Below are positions 8,827-15,768 of a stretch of DNA of 15,793 bases, piece after piece. Location: positions 102,179 through 117,971 of the forward strand of contig NZ_PNHL01000002.1 in NCBI RefSeq assembly GCF_002871795.1. The letters run 5' to 3'. The notes under the pieces were generated by a model. That model saw only the letters and a program-made list of their open reading frames with translations, searched no databases and was not told the origin of the DNA. Within the stretch, counting starts at the first letter, position 1; each line of letters begins with the position of its first letter. The translations under genes were made by a program, and so were the position numbers. Origin of the DNA: Brachybacterium sp. UMB0905 (GTDB taxonomy: Bacteria; Actinomycetota; Actinomycetes; Actinomycetales; Dermabacteraceae).

Positions 8827-10326
8827 ATGCCGAGCCTGTCCAAGTTACTCTCCGACACCCCTGTGCTGACTGAGCAGCAGGAGGACTGGCTGCAGCATCT
8901 GGTGGGCGACTGGAACCTGCTGTCAGACCTGCTGCGTGCGGACCTCGTGCTGTGGATCCGCGGGGAGCAGGGCCCGATGGCGGTCGCGCACTGCCGCCCC
9001 GCCACTGGCTCCACCGTGTATTACGAGGACCCGGTGGGCGTGAGCCCGATCACCGAGCAGGGTCGCGAGCGGATCGAGCATCTCCTGGACGGCGCCGCCC
9101 CGGACTTCACCGTCCACTCCATCGAGCGGGAGGGACGCCCGGCCGAGGGGGTGATGGTGCCGGTATGCAAGCAGGGACAGAACCTCGCGGTGCTGGCCGC
9201 GGAATGCCCCGTGCGGGAGAGCGCTCCGTCCACCAGCGAGCAGCGTCAGCGGGCGCTGGGCGAGCATCTGCTGCGCATGCTCGCTGCCGGCGCATTCCCC
9301 ATCGAGGGGGCGCCGATCCCGCCGCGCCGCGGCGCTCCGCGAGTGGGTGATGGCGTGGTCGAGCTCGACGCCGAGGGCACGGTGCAGTGGGCCTCGCCCA
9401 ATGCCCGTTCGGCCTTTCACCGTTTCGGCATCGCCGGGGATCTGGAGGGCGTGCTCCTGGCGGAGGTGTGCACCGGCGTGCTGCAGTCACGCAGCCCGGT
9501 GGATGAGTCCCTGCCGCTGGTGCTCATGGGACGGGCGGCCTGGCGCTCGGACATGCAGGCTCGGGGCGGGACGCTCTCGCTGCGAGCCGTGCCGCTCACC
9601 ACCGCGGGGCAGCGGCGCGGAGCGATCCTGCTGGTGCGGGATGTGACAGAGCTGCGGCGTCGGGAACGGGAGCTGATCACCAAGGACGCCACCATCCGCG
9701 AGGTCCACCATCGGGTGAAGAACAATCTGCAGACCGTGGCGGCGCTGCTGCGGATGCAGTCGCGCCGGATGAAGACCGATGAGGCGCGCGAGGCCCTCAC
9801 CGAGGCGATGCGGCGCGTCTCCACGATCGCACTGGTCCACGAGTCTCTGCTGCAGGGTTCCTCGCAGGAGGCCGTCCATTTCGATGAGGTGATCGATCGT
9901 TGCCTGCGCCTCGCCGTGGACGCGGCGAGCGCTACCGTCCACCGGGCCGGAACCCCCCAGATCACCGAGGCGCAGGTCGAGGTGCGCACGGAGAAGATCG
10001 GGCGGGTGGGGCCGATCCGCGCCGAGGAGGCGACGCCGCTCGCGCTCGTCGTGACGGAGCTGGCGACCAATGCGGTCGAGCATGGACTCTCCGCGACCGG
10101 TGGGACGCTCACGATCCGCAGCGAGCGCACCGGATCCCACCTGATCATCGCGATCGAAGATGACGGTGAGGGGATGGGCAGCGCGAAGAAGCCGACGGGG
10201 CTGGGCACGAACATTGCCCTGACCCTCGTGCAGGGACAGCTCGGCGGCACGCTGACCTGGGAAGATAGGCCCGGTGGCGGCACCCGTGCCGTCATCGAGG
10301 TCTATCTGGACCCGATCATCGTCTGA
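8827..10326 (+). CDS. pdtaS: cytosolic sensor histidine kinase, PdtaS type
   Basis: A 499-residue soluble kinase, matching the family's length of about 500. No membrane segments. Domains in order: N-terminal GAF-like region (about 6-150), PAS domain (about 170-285, DGVVELDAEGTVQWASPNARSAF), HisKA_2 dimerisation region (290-365) with EVHHRVKNNLQTVAALLRMQ, where H294 or H295 is the phospho-acceptor, and a HATPase (390-497) with N box VVTELATNAVEHGL (N415), IEDDGEGM and GLGTNIA. PdtaS signals to PdtaR, an ANTAR-domain RNA-binding antiterminator, not to a DNA-binding regulator; no pdtaR is in this window. In M. tuberculosis PdtaS is soluble and senses copper and nitric oxide; that chemistry is not shown here. 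Adjacency to whiB1 supports the assignment. The start at 8827 follows a -10 element directly. The gene's last codons are duplicated downstream. Confidence 0.92.
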   Translation: MPSLSKLLSDTPVLTEQQEDWLQHLVGDWNLLSDLLRADLVLWIRGEQGPMAVAHCRPATGSTVYYEDPVGVSPITEQGRERIEHLLDGAAPDFTVHSIEREGRPAEGVMVPVCKQGQNLAVLAAECPVRESAPSTSEQRQRALGEHLLRMLAAGAFPIEGAPIPPRRGAPRVGDGVVELDAEGTVQWASPNARSAFHRFGIAGDLEGVLLAEVCTGVLQSRSPVDESLPLVLMGRAAWRSDMQARGGTLSLRAVPLTTAGQRRGAILLVRDVTELRRRERELITKDATIREVHHRVKNNLQTVAALLRMQSRRMKTDEAREALTEAMRRVSTIALVHESLLQGSSQEAVHFDEVIDRCLRLAVDAASATVHRAGTPQITEAQVEVRTEKIGRVGPIRAEEATPLALVVTELATNAVEHGLSATGGTLTIRSERTGSHLIIAIEDDGEGMGSAKKPTGLGTNIALTLVQGQLGGTLTWEDRPGGGTRAVIEVYLDPIIV

Positions 10327-10380
10327 TCCGCACCATCTGATCCGCACCAGCGTCTGGACGTCATCATCGTCTGATCCGCA
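10306..10380 (+). repeat. duplicated 3' end of the PdtaS gene
   Basis: Bases 10306-10332 and 10354-10380 are 27-base direct copies differing only in one triplet (CCG versus GTC). They are 48 bases apart, a multiple of three. The first encodes LDPIIV plus the stop; the second, in the same frame, encodes LDVIIV plus a stop. The core TCTGATCCGCA appears a third time at 10336-10346. The 16 codons between the two stops are open. Confidence 0.75.
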
Positions 10381-10456
10381 TCCAGGGCCTGCCCCCGGCC
10401 GCGGCTCGCCGTCGCGGCGCGGGTCAGGGCTGGTTCATCGGCGATGCCGGGCTGCA

Positions 10457-10472
10457 GCTGCGATGCCGCAGC
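10457..10472. terminator. hairpin between convergent pdtaS and whiB1
   Basis: GCTGCG (10457-10462) and CGCAGC (10467-10472) form a perfect 6-bp stem with a 4-base loop, 19 bases beyond the whiB1 stop. It is symmetric, so it could act for both convergent genes. No U-tract is present, so this is tentative. Confidence 0.3.
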
Positions 10473-10491
10473 AGGTCACAGGGCGGCCGGT

Positions 10492-10740
10492 TCAGCTGGC
10501 GCGGCGCGCGCGGGCGTTGCGACGCTTGAGAGAGCGGCGCTCATCCTCGGACAGGCCGCCCCACACACCGGAATCCTGCCCGGTCTCCAGCGCGAACTTC
10601 AGGCAGGCCGTCATGACATCGCACTTCTGGCACACCGCCTTCGCCTCCTGGATCTGCGTGATCGCCGGTCCGGTGTTCCCGATGGGGAAGAACAGCTCGG
10701 GATCATGGTTGAGGCACTCGGCACGGTGGCGCCAGTCCAT
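10492..10740 (-). CDS. whiB1: WhiB-family iron-sulfur regulator, WhiB1 type
   Basis: An 82-residue [4Fe-4S] transcription factor. Cysteines C9, C37, C40 and C46 (C-x2-C-x5-C) match the cluster ligands of M. tuberculosis WhiB1 position for position. GVWGG (58-62) is the conserved turn, and the basic RRSLKRRNARARR tail is the DNA-binding end. The opening MDWRHRAECLNHDPELFFPIG is typical of WhiB1/WblE. Such proteins bind the primary sigma factor and respond to nitric oxide through the cluster. The ATG at 10740 follows an AAGAGAGAG stretch; the in-frame GTG two codons earlier is less well placed. whiB1 is essential in mycobacteria. The upstream leader holds a stem-loop and a 12-bp palindrome. Neighbouring pdtaS converges on it, as in M. 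tuberculosis. Confidence 0.95.
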   Translation of the reverse strand: MDWRHRAECLNHDPELFFPIGNTGPAITQIQEAKAVCQKCDVMTACLKFALETGQDSGVWGGLSEDERRSLKRRNARARRAS

Positions 10741-10761
10741 CGTCACTCTCTCTTTCCAGGA

Positions 10762-10795
10762 CGTCGCGGCCCGCCCGGATGGGCGCGTCGCGACG
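10762..10795 (-). promoter_or_regulatory. stem-loop in the whiB1 leader
   Basis: CGTCGCG (10762-10768) pairs with CGCGACG (10789-10795), and within it CGCCC (10772-10776) pairs with GGGCG (10781-10785) around a 4-base loop; the two stems are separated by a 3x3 internal loop. The structure begins about 22 bases upstream of the whiB1 ATG and would be transcribed if the promoter lies further up. Confidence 0.4.
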
Positions 10796-10803
10796 GGGTC
10801 GCT

Positions 10804-10815
10804 CCCCGATCGGGG
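10804..10815. promoter_or_regulatory. 12-bp perfect palindrome upstream of whiB1
   Basis: CCCCGATCGGGG is a perfect palindrome 64-75 bases upstream of the whiB1 ATG and just below the end of the candidate small gene. It may be an operator or, combined with that gene's stop, part of a termination signal. It is not a CRP-type site, which would be TGTGA-N6-TCACA. Confidence 0.35.
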
Positions 10816-10838
10816 GCGTCTACGGTTCTCAGGCCCGT

Positions 10839-11057
10839 TCAACGGTGGCGGGGCGATGCCCCGGGACTCCGCGGAACGCTGCTCACCCCATTGTCTGGAC
10901 CGGCCGCGGCGGCGACAAGGGTCTTCCCGCCCCGCTCGGGTGGCACTTCCCACACCGGCGGCCGGTGGGTCCACTCAGTGGTGAGACCGGCCACCAGGTC
11001 CTTGCCCTGCAGCGCCTTCACATGCTGCAGCGCGCAGCCGCAGCGGGGCGATGACAC
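10839..11057 (-). CDS. candidate small protein of 72 residues upstream of whiB1
   Basis: I do not recognise this protein. It begins MSSPRCGCALQHVKALQGKD, has a CGC motif near the N-terminus, and continues LVAGLTTEWTHRPPVWEVPP and ERGGKTLV before a Pro/Ser-rich end. By hand count over the first 48 codons, G+C is about 71, 54 and 85 percent at codon positions 1, 2 and 3, the pattern expected of real high-GC genes. The GTG start at 11057 has no ribosome-binding site, and further upstream the frame runs into the opposite gene's promoter and coding region. It is co-directional with whiB1, 98 bases upstream. If it is not a gene, the 344-base stretch 10741-11084 is a long whiB1 control region rich in dyads (for example CACCGGC/GCCGGTG at 10953-10967). 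Confidence 0.42.
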   Translation of the reverse strand: MSSPRCGCALQHVKALQGKDLVAGLTTEWTHRPPVWEVPPERGGKTLVAAAAGPDNGVSSVPRSPGASPRHR

Positions 11058-11071
11058 GCCGCCGCCGTGGG

Positions 11072-11084
11072 TACAGTGCGCCCC
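11072..11084 (+). promoter_or_regulatory. candidate leaderless promoter of the four-helix membrane protein
   Basis: TACAGT (11072-11077) lies 7 bases before the ATG at 11085 with no ribosome-binding site. It is the same hexamer as at 4755. A -35 is not evident. Confidence 0.48.
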
Positions 11085-11507
11085 ATGGCTCCAGCTCCCT
11101 CTGCTTCGCCCCGTCCCGCCGCCGATGCCCCAGACCCGTCGCCGCGCACCCGCCCGGTCGCGGCGATCCTGCTGGGCTGTGAGACGGGCGTGCTGATCCT
11201 CGCTGCAGGCTACTGCATCGTTGCGGTCACCGGCGGGCTGATCGCCGGGCGCTTCGGCATTGCACTGGCCGTGTTCCTGCTGCTGTTCGCGGCGGCCACG
11301 GGCCTGGCGGCCCGGTCGGTGCTCGCCTCTGGCCGCTTCGGATTGGGGTTCGGGATCACCTGGCAGTTCTTCCAGGCGCTCGTGGCAGCGTCGATGCTGC
11401 GCGGCGGTCTGTACTGGCAGGGCGGGATCGCGCTGGCCCTTGCGATCGCCACCTTTGTCCAGCTGTCCCGCCTGGTGCGCTCCACCCCGCTGCCCGGAGC
11501 GGACTGA
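11085..11507 (+). CDS. small four-helix membrane protein
   Basis: A 140-residue integral membrane protein of unknown function. A Pro/Ala-rich cytoplasmic start (MAPAPSASPRPAADAPDPSP) is followed by four hydrophobic segments at about 24-49, 56-78, 86-104 and 110-128, and a short basic end (LSRLVRSTPLPGAD). No catalytic or transport motif is visible. Its position beside whiB1 recalls M. tuberculosis Rv3217c, a membrane protein of similar size as I remember it, but I have not compared sequences. The ATG at 11085 is preferred over the GTG at 11067 because the -10 hexamer would otherwise lie inside the coding region. It is a single gene followed by a strong terminator. Confidence 0.82.
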   Translation: MAPAPSASPRPAADAPDPSPRTRPVAAILLGCETGVLILAAGYCIVAVTGGLIAGRFGIALAVFLLLFAAATGLAARSVLASGRFGLGFGITWQFFQALVAASMLRGGLYWQGGIALALAIATFVQLSRLVRSTPLPGAD

Positions 11508-11515
11508 CCTGCCAG

Positions 11516-11563
11516 CCATCGGCCCCTCGCCGGTACGGAACGCGCGAGGCGAGGGACCGATGG
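11516..11563. terminator. strong bidirectional terminator hairpin
   Basis: CCATCGG-C-CCCTCGCC (11516-11531) pairs with GGCGAGGG-A-CCGATGG (11548-11563): 15 base pairs with a single C/A mismatch and a 16-base loop. It sits between the convergent membrane protein gene (stop 11507) and the ABC permease gene (stop 11592-11594). There is no U-run on either strand, which is common in actinobacteria. Confidence 0.75.
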
Positions 11564-11591
11564 TCTGTGCGCAAGGCGCGCAGGTGGTGCC

Positions 11592-14090
11592 TTACTCCTG
11601 GGCGGCGAGCGCCGCGGCCGGTGCCGTGCGCGCGGCCGTCCGGGCCGGCAGCACCGAGGCGAGGGCCCCGGCGGCCAGGGCGAGGGCGAGCACGAGACCG
11701 AGCTGCGGCCAGGGGATCGTGATTGCGACCGGGTAGGCGGAGCCCAGCACCGCGATGATGCCCAGCACTCCGTAGACCGCCCCGAGCAGCACCCCGAGCA
11801 GCGCCCCGACCAGGGACAGCAGCACACCTTCCCAGGTGAGCATGGCGCGCATCTGGCCGCGCGTGGTGCCGAGAGCCCGCAGCAGGGCGTTCTCCCCGGT
11901 GCGCTCGACCACACCGAGGCTCAGCGTGTTCGCCACGCCCACCAGCGCCACGAGCACCGCGACGGCCAGCAGCGCCACCGTGATGCCGAGCAGGATCCGC
12001 AGGATCTGCCCCATGGTCTCCCGTTCGATCACACCGGCGGTTACGCTCGCCTCGCTGAAGCCGTCCTGTTCGAGCTTCTGCTGGACATCCAGCACTACCG
12101 CCGCCGCGTCGCGGTCCTGACGCGCGGCGCTGCCGGGATCGGCGAGATCGGCCAACAGCACCGGCTGCGCCCCATCACCGGTGATCTGCGCGAGGGTCTG
12201 CGGGGTCACGAACGACATCTGCAGGTTCGCATCGATGCTCACGGTCAACGGCACCGCTCTGCCATCGGCTCCGGGCACCTCGATCCTCTGACCGTCCTCG
12301 AGCCCGAAGCGCTGCGCCCGCTCGAGCCCCATGACCACCACCCCGTCAGCGAGGGTGTCGGCCACGCCCGGCCGATGGGACACCGCCGCGAGATCGGCGC
12401 CCGAGACGGCGTAGAGGGTCATCGGCTCCTCGGCCCCGACCTCCGCATCCGTCCGGGCAGCGTCCACCACGGTGTCGATGCCGCGGATCTGACTGATCTG
12501 CGCGGCCGCGCCCTCAGGCATTTGCTGGGCCGTGATGACGATGTCTATCGGCCGACGGGAGTCCAGCTCGGCAGTGAGGGTGGTCTCGGCGGTACGGGCG
12601 CCGACGGCCATCATCGTCATGAGCGTCGTGCCGATCAGCAGCGCCGCGATCGTCGCAGCGCTGCGCCCCGGGGTGCGGGCCACATTCGCCCCGGCGATCC
12701 GGGCGGGCAGACCCCCAATGCGCCCCAGCAGTGCGGCGAACAGCGCGCACAGCGGTCGCGTCAGCGGAATGAGCACGAGCAGGATTCCAGCAAAGCTCAC
12801 CGCGCCGCCGAGCACCGAGACCAGCAGCCCGAGCCCGGCCTGTCCGCCGGTGGTCGCCGCCGCTCCTGCCCCGAGGGCGGCCAGTCCCGTCAGTAGGGCG
12901 ATACCGCCGGCCACCTCCCGCAGCCGCGGCCCGCGCCGCCGCGCGGGCGGCTCGGCCCGCAGAGCCTGCAGGGGCGCCACCCGGGTCGCGGCACGCACGG
13001 GGACCAGGCTCGCCAACAGGGTGATGACAAAACCGGCCAGCAGCGGCAGCACGATGGACAGCACGGAGATGGGCACCAGGGCGACCGCCTCCAGCCAGCC
13101 CAGGGCAGCGGCGCCGATCAGCAGGGCCTGGACCAGCAGATGCCCGCCAAGGGTGCCGAGCGCCGCGCCGAGCAGTCCCACGAGCGCGGCCTCGCGCAGC
13201 ACCACGCTGCGGACCTGCGCGCGGGTGGCGCCGACGGTGCGCAGCAGGGCGAGGCTGCGGATGCGCTGCGCGATCGTGATTGCGAAGGTGTTGGCGATCA
13301 CCACTGCGGCGGTGAACAGGGCGATCAGCACGAAGACGGCGAGGATCGCCGCGAGCGGAGCCATGCCCTGCATGAACTGGTCCGCCTGCTCCGTGATCAC
13401 CTCCTGCGCGGTCCTGACCTCGATTCCGGCCGGGGCCTGCTGCGCCACCTGGGCGGGGTCGGTGCCGTCGGCGACGGTCGCGAGCCAGGTTCCGCTGGTG
13501 GTGCCCGCGGTAGGGCCGAGTACGGTGGCGGCGTTGACCTCGCTGAGCAGCATCCTGCCGCCACCGCCGAACGCTGCGCCCGGCGGGAGGGCGGCGATGC
13601 CGGTGACGGTCAGCTCCAGTGGCTCCCCGGTCACGGAGAACTGTGAGGGAATGGAGATCTGGTCGTCGACGCCCACGTGCAGGGCGTCGGCGAGGGCGCG
13701 GTCGAGCACCACCTCCTGGGCCCTTGTGGCAGTGCGGCCCTGCTCCAGCTGCGGGACTGTGCCGGGCGGGCTGAGCGCGAGGGAGGTGAAGGCTTCTTGG
13801 TCTGTGGAGCGCAGCATCGTGAAGTCCTCCACGAGCGGCCACACCTCCGTCGCGCCGTCCACGGCCGGGGCAGGAAGAGGCTGCTCGGACCCGAGATCCT
13901 CCTCGCTGAGCTCCTGAGTGACCACGAGGTCAGCGCCCTCGAAGCGCTGCGCTGCCTGGGCTTGGAGCGAGGCTTCCATCAGCCCCCCGGCGAGCACCAT
14001 CACGGCGACGAATCCGCAGGACAGGGCGATGGTGATGATCGCGGCGAGATGCCGACGCAGCGGGGTCAGGCGTACGGTTGCGCGACTCAT
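11592..14090 (-). CDS. ABC transporter permease, FtsX/MacB type (two FtsX domains)
   Basis: An 832-residue permease made of two FtsX modules. Membrane segments lie at about 16-36, 243-268, 300-325, 338-362, 394-412, 420-445, 478-497, 695-722, 752-780 and 793-814, ten in all. Large external domains lie at 37-240 and 500-690. The repeated cytoplasmic coupling motif is NTFAITIAQRIRSLALLRTVGATRAQ (267-292) and NTLSLGVVERTGENALLRALGTTRGQ (721-746). Such mechanotransmission-type transporters export peptides, lipids or drugs, or pass force to external enzymes; the substrate cannot be read from sequence. The ATG at 14090 overlaps the ATPase gene's stop (ATGA), so the two are coupled. With a response regulator upstream, an envelope-stress or antimicrobial-peptide response is plausible but inferred. 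Confidence 0.93.
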   Translation of the reverse strand: MSRATVRLTPLRRHLAAIITIALSCGFVAVMVLAGGLMEASLQAQAAQRFEGADLVVTQELSEEDLGSEQPLPAPAVDGATEVWPLVEDFTMLRSTDQEAFTSLALSPPGTVPQLEQGRTATRAQEVVLDRALADALHVGVDDQISIPSQFSVTGEPLELTVTGIAALPPGAAFGGGGRMLLSEVNAATVLGPTAGTTSGTWLATVADGTDPAQVAQQAPAGIEVRTAQEVITEQADQFMQGMAPLAAILAVFVLIALFTAAVVIANTFAITIAQRIRSLALLRTVGATRAQVRSVVLREAALVGLLGAALGTLGGHLLVQALLIGAAALGWLEAVALVPISVLSIVLPLLAGFVITLLASLVPVRAATRVAPLQALRAEPPARRRGPRLREVAGGIALLTGLAALGAGAAATTGGQAGLGLLVSVLGGAVSFAGILLVLIPLTRPLCALFAALLGRIGGLPARIAGANVARTPGRSAATIAALLIGTTLMTMMAVGARTAETTLTAELDSRRPIDIVITAQQMPEGAAAQISQIRGIDTVVDAARTDAEVGAEEPMTLYAVSGADLAAVSHRPGVADTLADGVVVMGLERAQRFGLEDGQRIEVPGADGRAVPLTVSIDANLQMSFVTPQTLAQITGDGAQPVLLADLADPGSAARQDRDAAAVVLDVQQKLEQDGFSEASVTAGVIERETMGQILRILLGITVALLAVAVLVALVGVANTLSLGVVERTGENALLRALGTTRGQMRAMLTWEGVLLSLVGALLGVLLGAVYGVLGIIAVLGSAYPVAITIPWPQLGLVLALALAAGALASVLPARTAARTAPAAALAAQE

Positions 14091-14881
14091 CGGGCCTCAC
14101 CCGCCTGCGATGCGGTGCGAGGAGAGGTCTGCTCCGTGGCGCGGCCTGCTGCGAGGTCCTCATCGGCGGCGATCCGCCCATCGGCCAGGGTCAAGATGCG
14201 GTCAGCGCGCTCCGCGGCATCGCGCTCATGGGTCACCATCACCACGGTCTGTGCGAACTCGTCCACGCTCAGGCGCAGGAAGTCCAGCACCTCCTCGGTG
14301 GATCGCGAGTCGAGGTTGCCGGTGGGCTCATCGGCGAACACCACGGCCGGGGAGGTGATCAGCGCCCGGGCGATCGCCACCCGCTGGATCTGGCCGCCGG
14401 AGAGCTGGGAAGGCCGGTGATCCAGGCGCTTGTCAATGCCGAAGGCTTCGGCGAGCGTCATCAGCCAGGTGCGATCGGCGCGGCGCCCGGCGAGCTCGAG
14501 CGGCAGCAGAATGTTCTGCTCGGCGGTCAGCATCGGCAGCAGGTTGAAGGACTGGAACACGAAGCCCACACGGTCGCGGCGCAACCGGGTCAGGGCGTCG
14601 TCACCGAGCGCGGTGATCTCCGTGCCCTCCAGGTGGATCGTGCCCTCATCCACCGCATCCAGCCCGGCCAGCACGTGCATGAGGGTGGATTTCCCCGAGC
14701 CGGAGGGGCCCATGATCGCGGTGAACGCCCCGGCAGCGAGGTCCAGGTCCACGGTGTCCAGGGCGGTGACGGCCCCGGCCCCGGTGCCGTAGCGGCGGGT
14801 GACGCCGCGGGCGCGCAGAGCCGGACTGGCCGGCTGCGAGGGGTCGGCGGGGGCGTCGGGGGAGTGCTGCAGGGTGCTCAT
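14087..14881 (-). CDS. ABC transporter ATP-binding protein (MacB/LolD type)
   Basis: A 264-residue ATPase that powers the adjoining FtsX-type permease. Walker A GPSGSGKST (58-66), Q-loop FQSFNLLP (Q110), signature LSGGQIQRVAIARAL (160-174), Walker B VVFADEP (180-186) with TGNLDS, and switch histidine H218 (VMVTHE) are all intact. FNLLPMLTAEQN after the Q-loop and the DEPTGNLDS sequence are typical of the MacB/LolD/FtsE branch. The ATG at 14881 is preferred because AAGGA lies 7 bases upstream; the frame stays open to 15040 but the extra residues are low complexity and would translate the palindrome. The Asp/Ala-rich tail after residue 238 is not part of the fold. It overlaps the permease gene by 4 bases. 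Confidence 0.95.
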   Translation of the reverse strand: MSTLQHSPDAPADPSQPASPALRARGVTRRYGTGAGAVTALDTVDLDLAAGAFTAIMGPSGSGKSTLMHVLAGLDAVDEGTIHLEGTEITALGDDALTRLRRDRVGFVFQSFNLLPMLTAEQNILLPLELAGRRADRTWLMTLAEAFGIDKRLDHRPSQLSGGQIQRVAIARALITSPAVVFADEPTGNLDSRSTEEVLDFLRLSVDEFAQTVVMVTHERDAAERADRILTLADGRIAADEDLAAGRATEQTSPRTASQAGEAR

Positions 14882-14991
14882 CGGGGAGTCCTTCGGCTCG
14901 ATTCCAGCGGTCGAGCTCGATGCTCCTGCCCAGCGGCTGCCCGGCGCGTCCCTCTGCGGTCGCGTTCGGCCCATCCCCGGGCTGATCTGCC

Positions 14992-15019
14992 CGTCGTACC
15001 CGTCATACCGGGGTATGAC
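14992..15019. promoter_or_regulatory. 18-bp palindrome plus extra half-site upstream of the ABC operon
   Basis: GTCATACCGGGGTATGAC (15002-15019) has perfect 8-bp arms around a central GG. Directly before it CGTCGTACC (14992-15000) is a near copy of the half-site CGTCATACC (15001-15009). It lies 121 bases upstream of the ATPase start and about 50 bases beyond the response regulator stop. TATGAC on the minus strand inside the palindrome could double as a -10. This is a strong candidate operator for the LuxR-type regulator encoded next to it. Confidence 0.6.
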
Positions 15020-15050
15020 AGGAGCGGCAGATGGCACCACCGGGGGATAT

Positions 15051-15067
15051 CGGGGCCGGCTGCCCCG
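15051..15067 (-). terminator. hairpin after the response regulator gene
   Basis: CGGGGC (15051-15056) pairs with GCCCCG (15062-15067) around a 5-base loop, beginning 2 bases after the regulator's stop codon on the minus strand. A GC-only stem right after the stop suggests termination or attenuation before the ABC operon, though no U-tract follows. Confidence 0.35.
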
Positions 15068-15069
15068 TG

Positions 15070-15768
15070 TCAGCGGCCGGTGTCCCCAGGCGTGACCAGG
15101 CCGGTCTCGAAGGCGATGATGACCGCCTGCACCCTGTCGCGGGCACCGAGCTTGGCGAGCACCCGGCCCACGTGGGTCTTCACCGTCGCCTCGGCGACGA
15201 ACAGCTCGGCGCTGATCTCCTGATTGGACAGGCCCCGCCCCATGAGGGTCAGCACCTCCCGCTCGCGCTCGGTGAGGGCTTCGAGGGCGCTCGTGTCCGG
15301 GGCTGGGGTCTCCGGGGCGGTCACCACGCGTTCCAGCAGGCGGCGGGTGGCTGACGGAGCGATCACCGCATCGCCACGGTCGACGGTGCGGATCGCTGCC
15401 AGCAGATCCTCGGGCGGGGCGTCCTTGAGCAGGAAACCGGAGGCGCCGGCACGGATCGCCGCAACGACATACTCGTCAAGGTCGAACGTAGTCAGCACGA
15501 TGATCTTCGGGGCCCGCTCCGCCGGGAGCAGCTCGAGGATTCGCGTGGTGGCCTCGATCCCATCCATCTGTGGCATGCGCACATCCATGAGCACCACATC
15601 GGTGCAGTGGCGCGTCAGCTGATCCACGGCCTCGCGACCATCGGAAGCCTGGACGATGACGTCCATATCGGGCTGCGAGTCGATCACCATCGCGAAACCG
15701 GTGCGGACCAGCTGCTGGTCATCCACCAGGGCGATGCGCAGGGGGCGCGCAGGCGGGGTGTCGGTCAT
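15070..15768 (-). CDS. two-component response regulator, NarL/LuxR type
   Basis: A 232-residue DNA-binding response regulator. The receiver domain (10-127) has the acidic pair D16/D17, phospho-acceptor D62 in VVLMDVRMPQMDG, T93 or T94 in the switch strand and K115 (GFLLKDA). The LuxR-type HTH (165-216) reads LTEREREVLTLMGRGLSNQEISAELFVAEATVKTHVGRVLAKLGARDR. It would be phosphorylated by a DesK/NarX-type histidine kinase and bind an inverted repeat. Neighbours make the FtsX-type ABC operon the likely target, with the 18-bp palindrome at 15002-15019 as candidate site. The ATG at 15768 overlaps a possible upstream stop (ATGA), so the missing kinase is probably the preceding gene. It is not the PdtaS partner, which should carry an ANTAR domain. 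Confidence 0.94.
   Translation of the reverse strand: MTDTPPARPLRIALVDDQQLVRTGFAMVIDSQPDMDVIVQASDGREAVDQLTRHCTDVVLMDVRMPQMDGIEATTRILELLPAERAPKIIVLTTFDLDEYVVAAIRAGASGFLLKDAPPEDLLAAIRTVDRGDAVIAPSATRRLLERVVTAPETPAPDTSALEALTEREREVLTLMGRGLSNQEISAELFVAEATVKTHVGRVLAKLGARDRVQAVIIAFETGLVTPGDTGR

Noticed and set aside
10762..11057. CRP/FNR-type operator upstream of whiB1, as in mycobacteria
   Set aside because: I looked for TGTGA-N6-TCACA-like dyads and found none; the dyads present are GC-rich and of different form.
12532..13917. 461-codon plus-strand open frame opposite the ABC permease
   Set aside because: It lies fully antisense to a permease with clear membrane segments and family motifs; the translated frame is Ala/Ser/Arg-rich low complexity, the usual shadow of a high-GC gene.
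14882..15040. N-terminal extension of the ABC ATPase to 15040
   Set aside because: The extra residues are low complexity and run through the palindrome; the ATG at 14881 has a well-placed AAGGA and gives the family's normal length.
15070..15768. Response regulator as the partner of the PdtaS-type kinase
   Set aside because: It has a LuxR-type HTH rather than an ANTAR domain, lies over 4 kb away in another operon, and appears to follow its own kinase gene across the right edge.
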